From Pontixanthobacter aquaemixtae (GTDB lineage Bacteria > Pseudomonadota > Alphaproteobacteria > Sphingomonadales > Sphingomonadaceae): DNA of 64,000 nucleotides. The DNA is taken from contig NZ_WTYX01000002.1 of assembly GCF_009827395.1 (NCBI RefSeq), positions 1 through 64,000 on the forward strand. Reading direction: 5' to 3'. A model generated the notes under the pieces. The model did no database searches. It was not told where the DNA came from and saw only the letters and a list, made by a program, of their open reading frames with translations. The position numbers and the translations under genes were made by a program. This document shows positions 27,236 through 36,373 of this stretch, piece after piece (positions within the stretch are counted from its first letter, which is position 1; every line of letters begins with the position of its first letter).

Positions 27236-28579
27236 TTGAGCGATTCCATCCAGCCCCTTCTGCAAGAGATAATGCGCCGCGCGATTGGCGAAGGCGAGGT
27301 GACCGATTGCATGCGCCTGACCGGCGGGGCGACAATGGAAAGCTGGCGGTTCGTATTCGCTGGCGAACCCTATGTCTTGCGCCGCGCGCCAAGTCTGGAA
27401 TTCATGGCCGAGCGGCCCTTCGGCCACGATAGCGAAGCGGCGATTGTCCGCGCGGCCCATGCAGCAGGCGTGACCGCGCCCGAAGTTGTGGCCGACCTGG
27501 AGCCTGAAGACAGCCTCGGCAGCGGCTTTATCATGCGCGCGCTCCCTGGAACGCCCGATCCGCGCGCCATTTTGGCGATGGAGGATGCCAGCGGCTTGCT
27601 GAAGGAAGCGGCACGTGATCTGGCGCGCATCCACGCGATAAAGCGCGATGCTTTGCCCGATAATGTGCCCGAGCTCGACTATGCCGAGGGAATCGCGGGG
27701 CTGCGTCAGCAATTCGAGGAAGCCGGCGGGGACCGGCCGATCATCGCGCTGGGGCTCAAATGGCTTGCCGACAATGTGCCCGAGACGGTCGAACCGGTGC
27801 TCAATCACGGCGACTATCGGCTGGGTAATCTGCTCGCAGAAGGCTCGCGTCTGACCGGCGTGCTCGATTGGGAACTGGCACATTTTGGCGATCCGCATGA
27901 AGACTTGGCGTTTGGCTGCATGGCCGTATGGCGCTTTGCACGATATGACCGGCCCGCGCTGGGGCTGGGTTCGCTGGAAGACTATTTCGCTGCTTACGAG
28001 GCCGAAAGCGGGCGGAAAGTCGACCGCGAGCGTTTCCGCTTCTGGACGATCTACCGCACCGTGTGGTGGGCGCTTGGCTGCCTACGCATGGCGCAAATCT
28101 GGCGCAGCGGCGAAGACCGGATGCTCGAACGCGTCGTGATCTCGCGCCGCACCAGCGAGCAAGAGCTGGACCTGCTGATGCTGCTGGAGGAAGACGCGCC
28201 GGAGGAAGCGCAGTCCGAATACTCACATTGGTTCGACGATTTAGAAGATACTGAATCTGGCGAAGCAACAATGCCGGAGGTTCTTACGGCTGTGGCTGAG
28301 TGGATTGGTACAATCAAAGAACAGTTGCAGCCACATGATCAGTTCCAGGCCGCTGTCGCACGCAACGCCCTTGGCATTCTGAAGCGCGAAGAGATGGACG
28401 GAGGCTGGGATCTCCACTTTCATGAAAGAGCAATAGACCGTGCTGAAGATGGGATTGGTAGAATAAGCACAGAGGCACTCAAGACTCTACGCATGCGGGC
28501 CATGGCGAAAGTCAAAGTGGACTCCCCCAAATACCCCGCCCTTACCGTCGCGCGAAAGAAATGGACCGGAGAAGATTAA
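27236..28579 (+). CDS. ACAD10-type phosphotransferase with C-terminal DUF6285-like domain
   Basis: About 447 residues. The first 300 form an aminoglycoside phosphotransferase-like kinase fold: TGGATMESWRF, LRRAPS, the catalytic HGDYRLGNLL and the metal-binding LDWELAHFGDPHEDLA. It matches kinases fused or linked to acyl-CoA dehydrogenases in ACAD10/11 systems, which phosphorylate 4-hydroxy acids before dehydrogenation. The C-terminal part (about 340-447) resembles the DUF6285 module. Start TTG 27236 has GGAGG 9 bases upstream and follows the thiolase stop by 1 base. GC falls near the 3' end (hand count 50% at 28261 versus 60% at 27661), possibly marking a joined module. It sits directly before an acyl-CoA dehydrogenase gene. 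Confidence 0.8.
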   Translation: MSDSIQPLLQEIMRRAIGEGEVTDCMRLTGGATMESWRFVFAGEPYVLRRAPSLEFMAERPFGHDSEAAIVRAAHAAGVTAPEVVADLEPEDSLGSGFIMRALPGTPDPRAILAMEDASGLLKEAARDLARIHAIKRDALPDNVPELDYAEGIAGLRQQFEEAGGDRPIIALGLKWLADNVPETVEPVLNHGDYRLGNLLAEGSRLTGVLDWELAHFGDPHEDLAFGCMAVWRFARYDRPALGLGSLEDYFAAYEAESGRKVDRERFRFWTIYRTVWWALGCLRMAQIWRSGEDRMLERVVISRRTSEQELDLLMLLEEDAPEEAQSEYSHWFDDLEDTESGEATMPEVLTAVAEWIGTIKEQLQPHDQFQAAVARNALGILKREEMDGGWDLHFHERAIDRAEDGIGRISTEALKTLRMRAMAKVKVDSPKYPALTVARKKWTGED

Positions 28580-28583
28580 GCCC

Positions 28584-29864
28584 ATGATGTTCGAACTGCC
28601 CGCTGAAATCACCGATTACCTCGCCGAACTCGACAGCTTTATCGAGGCCGAGATCAAACCCATTGAGCAGCGCGACGACAATATCCGTTTCTTCGATCAC
28701 CGGCGCGAAAACAGCCGGACCGATTGGGACAATGGCGGCTTGCCGACCGAAGAATGGGAAGATCTGCTGCGCGAAATGCGGCGCGTGGCGGACGCGGCGG
28801 GGCATTATCGCTTTGCCCTCCCCAAAGAATTCGGCGGCAAGGATGGCAGCAATCTGGCGATGGCCGCGATCCGGCATCATCTGGCGCATAAGGGGCTGGG
28901 CCTGCACAACGATCTGCAGAATGAAAGCAGCATAGTCGGCAATCTGGTCCAGCCGCTGCTGGTGCGCGATTTCGGGACCGAAGAGCAAAAGCGCGACCTG
29001 ATCCCCGGTATGCTCGATGGCACAATCCGCTGGAGCTTTGGCCTGACCGAAGAGGCGCATGGCAGCGATGCCACATGGATGGAAACCCGCGCGGTGCGCG
29101 AAACGCGTGACGGCGTAGATGGCTGGCTGATCAATGGCGAGAAAATGTGGACCACCGGCAGCCATGTCGCGACGCATTGCATGGTCTTCGCCCGCCATTC
29201 GGGAGAGGATGGCAGCCCCAAGGGCATCGGCTGTTTCATCGTCCCTTACGGCACCGAAGGCTTCACCATTGGCGAGTATCTGTGGACTTTCAACATGCCC
29301 ACCGATCACCCCAAGATCGCGCTCAACAATGTCTGGATTCCGGCAGACTCCATTCTTGGTGATCTCGATTACGGGCTCGCCTGCGCGCAAGGCTTCGTCC
29401 ACGAAAACCGCATCCGCCAGGCCGCTTCCTCGCTCGGCGCGGCGCAATATTGCATCGACGAGGCGGTGAAATATGCGGGCGAGCGCAAGCCTTTCGGCAA
29501 GCCATTGTCGGTCAATCAGGCGATCCAGTTCCCGCTGGTCGAGCTGCAAACCGATGCGGAAATGCTGCGCCTGCTGATCTGGAAGACGGCGGCGGAAATG
29601 GATTCGATGCCCAAGCCCGATGTCGCCAAATATCTCTCCGACAAGGTCTCCATGTGCAACTACAAAGCCAACCGGCTTGTCTGCGAAGCAGCCGACACGG
29701 CGATGCAAGTGCACGGCGGAATCGGCTATTCGCGGCATAAGCCCTTCGAGCATATTTACCGCCATCACCGCCGCTATCGCATCACCGAAGGGTCCGAGGA
29801 AATACAAATGCGCAAAGTGGCCGGGCATCTGTTCGGCTTTATGGGGCCGGGCAAGCGGGCATAG
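28584..29864 (+). CDS. Acyl-CoA dehydrogenase (ACAD11-like group)
   Basis: A 426-residue dehydrogenase with [44 protein letters not shown] and the C-terminal [13 protein letters not shown] (catalytic Glu in TEGSEE). It starts 4 bases after the phosphotransferase stop, so phosphotransferase and dehydrogenase are co-translated. Together with the upstream thiolase-like and first dehydrogenase genes this reads as one acyl-CoA degradation operon. Compared with mammalian ACAD10/11, where kinase and dehydrogenase are fused, the two activities are separate here. Confidence 0.88.
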   Translation: MMFELPAEITDYLAELDSFIEAEIKPIEQRDDNIRFFDHRRENSRTDWDNGGLPTEEWEDLLREMRRVADAAGHYRFALPKEFGGKDGSNLAMAAIRHHLAHKGLGLHNDLQNESSIVGNLVQPLLVRDFGTEEQKRDLIPGMLDGTIRWSFGLTEEAHGSDATWMETRAVRETRDGVDGWLINGEKMWTTGSHVATHCMVFARHSGEDGSPKGIGCFIVPYGTEGFTIGEYLWTFNMPTDHPKIALNNVWIPADSILGDLDYGLACAQGFVHENRIRQAASSLGAAQYCIDEAVKYAGERKPFGKPLSVNQAIQFPLVELQTDAEMLRLLIWKTAAEMDSMPKPDVAKYLSDKVSMCNYKANRLVCEAADTAMQVHGGIGYSRHKPFEHIYRHHRRYRITEGSEEIQMRKVAGHLFGFMGPGKRA

Positions 29865-29893
29865 ATTCTACCAATTCGCGCAATTCCGCCTAT

Positions 29894-30880
29894 ATGGCGG
29901 GCATGACGCAGCCTGCTAGCCAATCCGATTCCGCAATCGACCCGATCTGTGTTGCCGCGCTGTATCAGTTCACGCCATTCGAGGATCGCGAAGCTGTCCG
30001 CACGCCGCTCGCCACATTATGCGAGGAACAGGGCGTGCGTGGCACTATTCTGGTCGCGCATGAAGGGCTGAACGGAACCATCGCCGGCTCGGATGATGCA
30101 ATAAATGCCGTGCTGGACCACATTCGTGCGATCCCCGGATGCGAGAATATCGAAGTCAAATTCTCGCGCGCGCCGAAAATGCCGTTCTTGCGGATGAAAG
30201 TGCGGATCAAGAAAGAGATCGTGACGATGGGTCAGCCCGATCTCGATCCGGTGGGCGATGTCGGGACCTATGTTTCGCCGCAAGACTGGAACGATCTGAT
30301 CGATGATCCCGACACCATCGTGATCGACACGCGCAATGATTACGAGGTCGGGATCGGCACTTTCACCGGTGCAATCGATCCCGAAACCACCAGCTTCCGC
30401 GAGTTTCCCAAATGGTTCCGTGCCAAACGCGCCGAGTTTGAGGCAAAAGGCAAACAGCCCAAAATCGCGATGTTCTGCACCGGGGGAATCCGCTGCGAAA
30501 AATCTACTGCCTTCCTCAAGAGCGAAGGCATGGAAGATGTCTATCACCTCAAAGGCGGGATCCTCAAATATCTCGAAACCGTGCCCGAGGAAGAAAGCCG
30601 TTGGGAAGGCGAATGTTTCGTGTTTGACGAGCGGGTGAGCGTGAAGCACGGGCTGGAAGTCGGCACGCACACTTTATGTCGCGCCTGCCGCAATCCGATG
30701 GGGCCGGAGGATCTGAAATCCGATCTGTTCGAAGACGGCATCAGCTGCCCCAATTGTTACCACACCAAGAGCGACGAACAGCGCGCCCGATATGCCGAGC
30801 GGCAGAAGCAGGCCGAGCTCGCAAAGCAGCGCGGCGAGGCGCATATTGGCGATGATGCGCAGGAGGCCGCCAGTGGCTGA
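29894..30880 (+). CDS. trhO: tRNA uridine(34) hydroxylase TrhO (rhodanese family)
   Basis: A 328-residue protein of the UPF0176/TrhO family, which makes 5-hydroxyuridine at the wobble position of tRNA. The N-terminal acylphosphatase-like part has [15 protein letters not shown]. The rhodanese domain carries [18 protein letters not shown] and the active-site [12 protein letters not shown] with the catalytic Cys. The C-terminus has paired CxxC-type motifs (CRACRNP, CPNC) that could bind a metal. It ends in an 8-base overlap with the GST-like gene. The ATG at 29894 is used; a second at 29903 is possible. Confidence 0.88.
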   Translation: MAGMTQPASQSDSAIDPICVAALYQFTPFEDREAVRTPLATLCEEQGVRGTILVAHEGLNGTIAGSDDAINAVLDHIRAIPGCENIEVKFSRAPKMPFLRMKVRIKKEIVTMGQPDLDPVGDVGTYVSPQDWNDLIDDPDTIVIDTRNDYEVGIGTFTGAIDPETTSFREFPKWFRAKRAEFEAKGKQPKIAMFCTGGIRCEKSTAFLKSEGMEDVYHLKGGILKYLETVPEEESRWEGECFVFDERVSVKHGLEVGTHTLCRACRNPMGPEDLKSDLFEDGISCPNCYHTKSDEQRARYAERQKQAELAKQRGEAHIGDDAQEAASG

Positions 30881-31475
30881 ACCCATTCTCTACAGTTTCC
30901 GCCGCTGCCCCTATGCGATGCGCGCAAGAATGGCGCTGGCGATCAGCGAGACTGCGGTTGAGCACCGCGAGGTTGTGCTGCGCGACAAGCCCGAGGCGAT
31001 GCTCGAAGCCTCGCCCAAGGGCACCGTTCCGGTAGTGGTGCTGGATGATGGCACGGTAATCGACGAGAGTATCGATGTGATGCGCTGGTCGCTGGGGCAA
31101 AGCGATCCCGAAGATTGGCTTTCGGGCGATGATCGTGAATTTATTGCGATGATTGACGGCCCCTTCAAACACCATCTAGACCGGTACAAATATTCCACCC
31201 GGCATGACAGTGACCCGGCAGAGCATCGCGCGGGTGCCTATGCCATTCTGGAGCAGCTGGAGGAACGGCTGGCCCAAAGCCGCTACCTATGCGGTACATC
31301 GCGCAGCATGGCGGATATCGCGACTTTTCCCTTTATCCGGCAATTCGCCAATACCGACCGCGAATGGTTCGATGCGCAGCCCTTGCCGCATCTGCAACGC
31401 TGGCTGGGCGAACATCTTGAAAGCGGGTTGTTCAAGCAGATCATGGTCAAACACAATCAATGGAAAGCTCCCTGA
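30873..31475 (+). CDS. Glutathione S-transferase-like protein
   Basis: About 200 residues. The N-terminal thioredoxin-fold domain has [17 protein letters not shown], a glutaredoxin/Omega-class CPYA site, and [18 protein letters not shown], the cis-Pro region that binds glutathione. The C-terminal half is helical, as in GSTs ([15 protein letters not shown]). It starts at GTG 30873 inside the trhO stop, with AGGAGG 6 bases upstream, so the two are coupled. It possibly acts in thiol redox or detoxification; substrate unknown. Confidence 0.85.
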   Translation: MAEPILYSFRRCPYAMRARMALAISETAVEHREVVLRDKPEAMLEASPKGTVPVVVLDDGTVIDESIDVMRWSLGQSDPEDWLSGDDREFIAMIDGPFKHHLDRYKYSTRHDSDPAEHRAGAYAILEQLEERLAQSRYLCGTSRSMADIATFPFIRQFANTDREWFDAQPLPHLQRWLGEHLESGLFKQIMVKHNQWKAP

Positions 31476-32128
31476 TGGATCAGGCGGAGCGCATCTCTGT
31501 TGTCCAGGCAATCTTCGGCTGCGATACCGCCGAGGCAGAGGCGCTCAATGCGAGCCTGCGTTTCACCACAGCCGAACCATCGCGGACAATTGCATTGCAA
31601 GGCGACGAAAGCCGCGATTGCCAATTCGTTATTGCCGGATCGGTGGGTCTGCGCGCCCTCGGCAGCGAGGGGCAATATACGCAAGTCGCTACTGTCGAAC
31701 CGGGCGAAATCTTCGGTTCCTTCCCTGATGCCGGAACGCACAGCGTAGAAGCAGTGGCGCAAGAGGCGGTCGAAATGTTGGTTATCGGCACCGCGCAGCT
31801 TCGCGAATTGGCGCGCAGCCACGCCGCCATCGCCAGCGGTCTGGCCGCATTATATGCGGGCCAGCTTGCCAATGTGCTGGGCCGGTTGGCCGCGCGCGTT
31901 ACGCTCAGCGCCAAGGGCCGCGTCTATAGCGAATTGCGCGATCTGGCGGATGGTGACGGCCGGATAGCCCCCGTGCCGGTGGTGTCGGCTCTTGCGGTGC
32001 AAGCGCAGACATCGCGCGAAACGGCGTCGCGGGCAATCAGCCAGTTGGAACGTCGCGGGGTGATCGAACGGGCCGCATCGCATTGGCAGGTGACATCGCT
32101 GCGGATGCTGGAAGAGCTTGCCTTCTAG
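31475..32128 (+). CDS. Crp/Fnr-family transcriptional regulator
   Basis: About 217 residues with an N-terminal cyclic-nucleotide-binding-like barrel and a C-terminal winged helix. The helix reads TSRETASRAISQLERRGVI and contains the ExxSR that in FNR-type proteins contacts TTGAT. No N-terminal cysteine cluster is seen, so a direct iron-sulfur oxygen sensor is unlikely. The ATG at 31475 overlaps the previous stop as TGATG, with GGAAAG upstream; 31460 is an alternative. It ends 3 bases from the stop of the convergent TPR/SLOG gene. It may respond to a nucleotide or redox cue; targets unknown. Confidence 0.82.
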   Translation: MDQAERISVVQAIFGCDTAEAEALNASLRFTTAEPSRTIALQGDESRDCQFVIAGSVGLRALGSEGQYTQVATVEPGEIFGSFPDAGTHSVEAVAQEAVEMLVIGTAQLRELARSHAAIASGLAALYAGQLANVLGRLAARVTLSAKGRVYSELRDLADGDGRIAPVPVVSALAVQAQTSRETASRAISQLERRGVIERAASHWQVTSLRMLEELAF

Positions 32129-32131
32129 CTC

Positions 32132-33499
32132 TCAAAACAGCGCATAGAGCGGCATCAAACCGCCTGCCCAGCGCATATCGCCCGCGCTTTCCACGCGCAG
32201 ATCGAACCCGCTGCCAAGCAAGCCATACCCCGCCGCATGCGTCGCCACGCATTGCCCGGGAACTGCGCATTCGAGCATCGCAGAAAGGCGCTCGGGCACC
32301 GGGGCCGGGATCTCATCCGAATGCGACACGATCCAATCCACCGCGCATGATTCGGCGCGCGCGCCCATCGCTGCCCAAGCATCCGCCAGACTTCCAAAAA
32401 TTTCCAGCCCGGAAGCGGACAGCACCGCAGCCCGCAGCGATCCGGAAGCTGTGGCAGGTCGGGAAGGTGCACGATCCCCTTTGCGGCGTGCCTTCAGGAT
32501 GGCAGCCTCGCCCGGATCAGAGATCGCATCATTGCTGCCCACGATCCGCAGTCGCCGCGCATTTGCCCGCAGCTGGGTGGCCGAATGTTGGGCCATGCCC
32601 GCGGCCACCGCGTCCCCTCTTTCCACCGCTGCCGCATCGGGCGCATCGGCGTGATCAAGGCAGCAAATACTCTCGGCCTGGTCCATCAGCCGATCGAAGC
32701 GGGGCCCCCACGCATCATCGACAATAGTCACCGAGGCAGCGCGGAAGGTCGCCCGATCGCAGGGCAAAATAACATGCAATTGCGCGCCGCGCGCCAGCAA
32801 TGCCTCGCCAATCCAGATATCCGATCCCGCGGCAAGCGCGCCGAATCCGAAGCCGATATTCTCCCGCTCCAGCCATTCGGAAATCTGGCGTGGGGCCGCC
32901 TCATCGCTTTGCGCGACATTCATGATCCCGGAAAAATGCACCGCCGATGGCGGCCGCAGTTGATCAAGCCATGCGGCATCGCAGCCGAGCTCAGCGCACA
33001 GCAATTCAAATTGGCCGATCGTGGCCGCATGATCTTCCCAAGCCGCGGGCTGTTTGGTGACCGCGCCACGCAATGCCGCGCGCGCTTGCGCTTGCTCGCC
33101 AAGTAGAAGCAATGCCTCCGCCCGCGTTGCCCCAAGCCAATAAGGCGTTTCCGCCTCGTCAGGATTTTCGTCGAGCGCCTTCAGAACATCGCGGGCCAAT
33201 TTCTCTGACTGCGCCTTTTGCCCTGCCAACAAGTAAAGCGAGGCGGCGTTGATCAACGGATAGCTGCCATTGTCGATCGCGCCCGCCTTCGCATAAATCG
33301 CCGCAGATTCCGCGAATAGCCCCGCCCGCTCCGCGCCTTCAGCCAGCTTCGCCCGATCCTTCACCAGCCGCGCCTGCAATGTAAGCGCGCGCTGGTCGGT
33401 GTCTGAATCGAGCAATCCGTTTTGCTCCATCACAGACCAAGCCCGCTCGAGAGAACCCGAGCGGGCCAGACGGATTATATGGGGGTAGGGAGAAACCAT
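32132..33499 (-). CDS. TPR protein with SLOG-like region and degenerate cyclase-like C-terminus
   Basis: A 455-residue soluble protein. The first about 180 residues are TPR-like helices (INAASLYLLAGQKAQSEKLARD). Residues about 215-300 resemble the SLOG-like nucleotide-binding region of bacterial TPR-cyclase proteins (FGALAAGSDIWIGEALLARG, then HVILPCDRATFRAASV). The tail resembles the end of class III nucleotide cyclases (ASGLEIFGSLADAWAAM and VPGQCVATHAAGYG). It lacks the catalytic aspartates and the usual FADVxGF start, so the cyclase is probably inactive. It lies 16 bases after the stop of the unknown middle gene, in one operon with the TIR protein. Confidence 0.7.
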   Translation of the reverse strand: MVSPYPHIIRLARSGSLERAWSVMEQNGLLDSDTDQRALTLQARLVKDRAKLAEGAERAGLFAESAAIYAKAGAIDNGSYPLINAASLYLLAGQKAQSEKLARDVLKALDENPDEAETPYWLGATRAEALLLLGEQAQARAALRGAVTKQPAAWEDHAATIGQFELLCAELGCDAAWLDQLRPPSAVHFSGIMNVAQSDEAAPRQISEWLERENIGFGFGALAAGSDIWIGEALLARGAQLHVILPCDRATFRAASVTIVDDAWGPRFDRLMDQAESICCLDHADAPDAAAVERGDAVAAGMAQHSATQLRANARRLRIVGSNDAISDPGEAAILKARRKGDRAPSRPATASGSLRAAVLSASGLEIFGSLADAWAAMGARAESCAVDWIVSHSDEIPAPVPERLSAMLECAVPGQCVATHAAGYGLLGSGFDLRVESAGDMRWAGGLMPLYALF

Positions 33500-33514
33500 T
33501 ACACTTTTATCGAC

Positions 33515-34228
33515 TTATGGCGTTCCGCCACCTCCCGGCCCGTTATTGGTTCCGGTCGGATCGACAAGTACCCGCAAAGAAGTACCGTCTGCTAGCTTCA
33601 CTTCCATAACCAGATCAAATTTATGTGAAACCTTATCATTTGCGCCGAGCTCATTTCCATCGCTGTCAGCGCTCATCAGATTAACAAATGCGAACGCGTT
33701 GCGCCGCCCCCCAGTACCGACATGGCGGCCTTCGAAATAGGAGTGGTTTGGATTTCCGGTCGTCGTGATGAGAACGGGATCGCGACCCCGATCAAATTCC
33801 CAATTGGGATGATCAAAAATGACCACAATCCAAGATATCCAGTTCCAGGAAAAATTCGCACCCACTGACGAAAGTTCCACCAGAGAATCTCTATCGAGAT
33901 TCCCATCCAGATAGTCTTCGGTCAGCTGGTTCAGATTACCGGGCGGGATTGCGCGGGGTTTTTGTGCATTCGTCGGCATGCTTTGCATCTTATGATGCTC
34001 CCAAGAAGTGTTTCCTTCCTGCCGATACCAGTGGTGGGCGACCGAAATTGTGCCGCTATCGTTCAGCGAGAATCGCAGGAAGTATGCGCAGTTCGGTTGT
34101 TTCTTATATCGACCATTCGTGTGGTTAGGGCGGTTCTGGCTCAGATCTTTTCCAGATATCTTATTCGTGAGCGTCAGGATTTCCGAGGTTCCGTCATCGA
34201 TTGGAAGCAGTTTTGGTATCAGTGTCAT
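33515..34228 (-). CDS. Unrecognised protein of the TIR operon
   Basis: A 237-residue soluble protein, not recognised. It contains NCAYFLRFSLNDSG, an aromatic segment NFSWNWISWIVVIFDHP, and a Gly/Pro-rich tail ending GPGGGGTP. No signal peptide or obvious catalytic motif is visible, although His/Asp/Trp residues cluster in the centre. The ATG at 34228 is chosen because AGGAG lies 8 bases before it; an ATG at 34246 overlaps the TIR stop codon (ATGA). Its position, immediately after the TIR gene and before the TPR/SLOG gene, makes it the middle gene of a three-gene operon. GC is low (hand count 45% in the 60-base line at 33841), unlike the flanks. Confidence 0.6.
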   Translation of the reverse strand: MTLIPKLLPIDDGTSEILTLTNKISGKDLSQNRPNHTNGRYKKQPNCAYFLRFSLNDSGTISVAHHWYRQEGNTSWEHHKMQSMPTNAQKPRAIPPGNLNQLTEDYLDGNLDRDSLVELSSVGANFSWNWISWIVVIFDHPNWEFDRGRDPVLITTTGNPNHSYFEGRHVGTGGRRNAFAFVNLMSADSDGNELGANDKVSHKFDLVMEVKLADGTSLRVLVDPTGTNNGPGGGGTP

Positions 34229-34242
34229 TTTTTTGACTCCTG

Positions 34243-35805
34243 TCATTTAAGGTTGGCCTGAACAATATTGAGCAACTCCGCCCACTCATTGTTGTTAGGG
34301 TCAGACTCGGTCAGCTGCGTAATTTCTGTCAGCAATGTCGGATCCCAAGTTCGAAGAATTTTGCATTTGCATTGGGCTCTTCGAATTTCGAGCAACGCAT
34401 TTCTATTGACCAGCTCACGGTATTTGAAATTCCGGTTCTGGGGCTGTCTGCCAAGCAGTTCATCAATTATTGTGCGCTCTTGCTCTCTTACAACGCGTGC
34501 TTGCTGCCATTCCCGCTGAAAAAAATGGCTGTCTGATTCCCACGCCTGTGCATTGCCAAGCTCTATCAAGGGTGTGGCCGATGTGTTGGTCTGCGACACA
34601 GCTTCTTGAAACATCGCAACCGCATGTTTGAAATGCTTCTCGGCCGATTCTGGTTTGCGGAGCAAGCGCAGCTGTACGATTCCCAGATTGTTTTGTGCGT
34701 AGCCGACTTCCATCTTGCTGCGAGTCTTGGCTGGTTCGATTTCTGATAGTCGCATCGCCAGTTCATTGTAGGCTTCATATTGGACGAGCGCGCCTTGAGC
34801 ATTTCCTTGCAGCTCATACACTCTTCCAACCCAATACTCGCTTTGTGCATGCCCGAATATTCGGTCGGGCACGTTCGGGTTTTGAGCGAGCAATGCCCTT
34901 GTAACGCGGCTCGCTTCCTCAAATTTTTCCAGAGCGGAACCGAAATCTCCTCGGGTAATTTCGTCCTCTCCCATTGCGTGAAGAATACGTGCCCGTCGCT
35001 CTAAACTCTCAGCGGGCAAGTCATCCAAGTCGGTTTGCGCTTCGAAGAATGCCATCGCTCGTTCATTGACGCCGTTCATCACATCCAACCGTCCGACTCC
35101 TTTGAGTTCGGTCCGCAAATCGGTCAGCATGTATTCAATCAAACCTTCAGCCTCGGCCCTTTGGGTTTGCGCTTCGTTGCGCTGCTGGATTGCGAATGTC
35201 GTCATCAGCGCCATCACTACCATCGCGGCAAGGGCAGCGACTGTGATCGCGGTCACGCGTTTGATCTGGCGTTGGGCGTCGCGATTGACCAGCGAGTCGA
35301 GCGGGACACCGGCGATCCCGGCGACAATTTTCAGGAAGCCCAACCGCGGGCCATCGCCTTCCTTGCGCAGATCGGCGGCAAGCGGCTCGCGCCCTTGTTG
35401 CAGCGGTTCCGGAAATGCCTCATTCGGCTCCCCGCGCAGAATCGCCGCGAGTATCGGCCGGTCCGGATGCAACTCGCGGAACAATTCAATTTCGCGCGCG
35501 ACCCAGGGTGATTTGCGCGCATCAGGCGAACACAGCACAACCAAAGCTTCCGACACAGCCAATGCCTGCTTGACGCTTTCGGTCAGATCCTCGGCGGCGG
35601 GCAAGTCCTCACGGTCCCGGAAAATAGCGCCCACGCGCCCATCATCTTTCGCCTCACCCGCCTTTTCGCGCAGATGCTTGGGAAGCCGATAGGTTTCCAG
35701 TTTGCGATGCAGCTTCTGCGCCGCTGCCTTGTCGGCATGGCTGTAACTCACGAAAGCCTTGAACCGGCTCCCCGTCCGCACTTGCGGGATATTCTGTTCG
35801 GCCAA
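34243..35805 (-). CDS. TIR-domain, transmembrane, TPR protein
   Basis: A 520-residue protein. The N-terminal TIR domain (about 12-165) has KAFVSYSHADKAAAQKL, then IFRDREDLPA and SPWVAREIELF; E105 in WVARE sits where TIR NADases carry their catalytic Glu. A linker and one transmembrane helix (about 186-206) follow, then a TPR-type helical region (about 220-520) such as AQSEYWVGRVYELQGNAQGALVQYE. In bacteria, TIR proteins of this type cleave NAD or make nucleotide signals, often in defence. It starts the minus-strand operon that ends at 32132. GC falls in the TPR half (hand count 50% at 34261). Confidence 0.8.
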   Translation of the reverse strand: MAEQNIPQVRTGSRFKAFVSYSHADKAAAQKLHRKLETYRLPKHLREKAGEAKDDGRVGAIFRDREDLPAAEDLTESVKQALAVSEALVVLCSPDARKSPWVAREIELFRELHPDRPILAAILRGEPNEAFPEPLQQGREPLAADLRKEGDGPRLGFLKIVAGIAGVPLDSLVNRDAQRQIKRVTAITVAALAAMVVMALMTTFAIQQRNEAQTQRAEAEGLIEYMLTDLRTELKGVGRLDVMNGVNERAMAFFEAQTDLDDLPAESLERRARILHAMGEDEITRGDFGSALEKFEEASRVTRALLAQNPNVPDRIFGHAQSEYWVGRVYELQGNAQGALVQYEAYNELAMRLSEIEPAKTRSKMEVGYAQNNLGIVQLRLLRKPESAEKHFKHAVAMFQEAVSQTNTSATPLIELGNAQAWESDSHFFQREWQQARVVREQERTIIDELLGRQPQNRNFKYRELVNRNALLEIRRAQCKCKILRTWDPTLLTEITQLTESDPNNNEWAELLNIVQANLK

Positions 35806-36142
35806 AGCAACCCCCCTGCCTTTGCTCGTCGCAAAGCGTAGCAGGGAATCAGATGATTACCAGAACCGTAAAACCGGCACGGATGGCCGCGAAAACATGC
35901 GGTTGCACGGCACGCCCGCCACCGGCCAATGCCACAGTCGCAAGCGAACAGCGCCAAGCCGCCGGATTGACCGAATTGTGTTAGAAATGGTGCCCAGAAG
36001 AGGACTCGCATAGTTGGCATAAGCAACTGATATTACATTGATATTCTTTGGGACGGATGAAGACGGCCCGCAAAAAGGCCCACTCGGCCCGTTTTATCAT
36101 CACAACCAATTGATAATTCGAGGTAATTTTTTTGCGCACTAA
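35806..36142. other. Intergenic region without a recognised gene
   Basis: This 337-base stretch between the TIR gene and the small metal-binding ORF holds no convincing coding frame. Short open frames on both strands look like noise. It contains the hairpin at 36072-36089 and should carry the promoter of the TIR operon, but no clear -35/-10 pair or FNR box was seen. Confidence 0.6.
36072..36089 (-). terminator. Terminator-like hairpin after hemN/metal-binding ORF
   Basis: Read on the reverse strand, GGCC-GAGTG-GGCC is followed by TTTTT. It lies 54 bases beyond the stop of the small metal-binding ORF. The stem is only four GC pairs with a G-U extension, so it is weak. Confidence 0.35.
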
Positions 36143-36373
36143 TTAGCTGGAGTGTGAACACCCGAAAACCGCTTTGTGCTCATCAAGCGCCAGCGCTGCG
36201 CTCTGAGGCACAAGCGCCATACCACAAATAGGGCATGAGCCAGGTGAGACCTGTCTTACATCGCAACCCTCGTGCTTTTCATGGCGGTAGTGCTGATTAT
36301 TGACGGGTCGATTAAACCGCTGAACTAAAACGGCCGGGCGGGTGATCGCGATAGGGATCGAACAAGGCTGCAA
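36143..36373 (-). CDS. Small heavy-metal-binding-domain ORF, possibly a remnant
   Basis: A 76-residue frame whose C-terminal half reads GCDVRQVSPGSCPICGMALVP, closely matching the N-terminal metal-binding motif (CPxCGMAL) of copper P-type ATPases and small stand-alone HMBD proteins. The only in-frame ATG, 36373, lies inside the hemN 3' end in another frame, and the first metal-binding Cys-Pro-Met-His is replaced by RHEKH. It may be a small copper-binding protein co-transcribed with hemN, or a fragment of a lost ATPase. Confidence 0.4.
   Translation of the reverse strand: MQPCSIPIAITRPAVLVQRFNRPVNNQHYRHEKHEGCDVRQVSPGSCPICGMALVPQSAALALDEHKAVFGCSHSS

Noticed and set aside
26636-29828. Long antisense open frames opposite the thiolase, phosphotransferase and acyl-CoA dehydrogenase genes
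   Set aside because: The sense frames carry family motifs and tight operon spacing; the antisense frames are low-complexity artefacts.
36035-36055. FNR-like half site near TTGATATTCTTTGG
   Set aside because: The second half does not match; only one arm is present.
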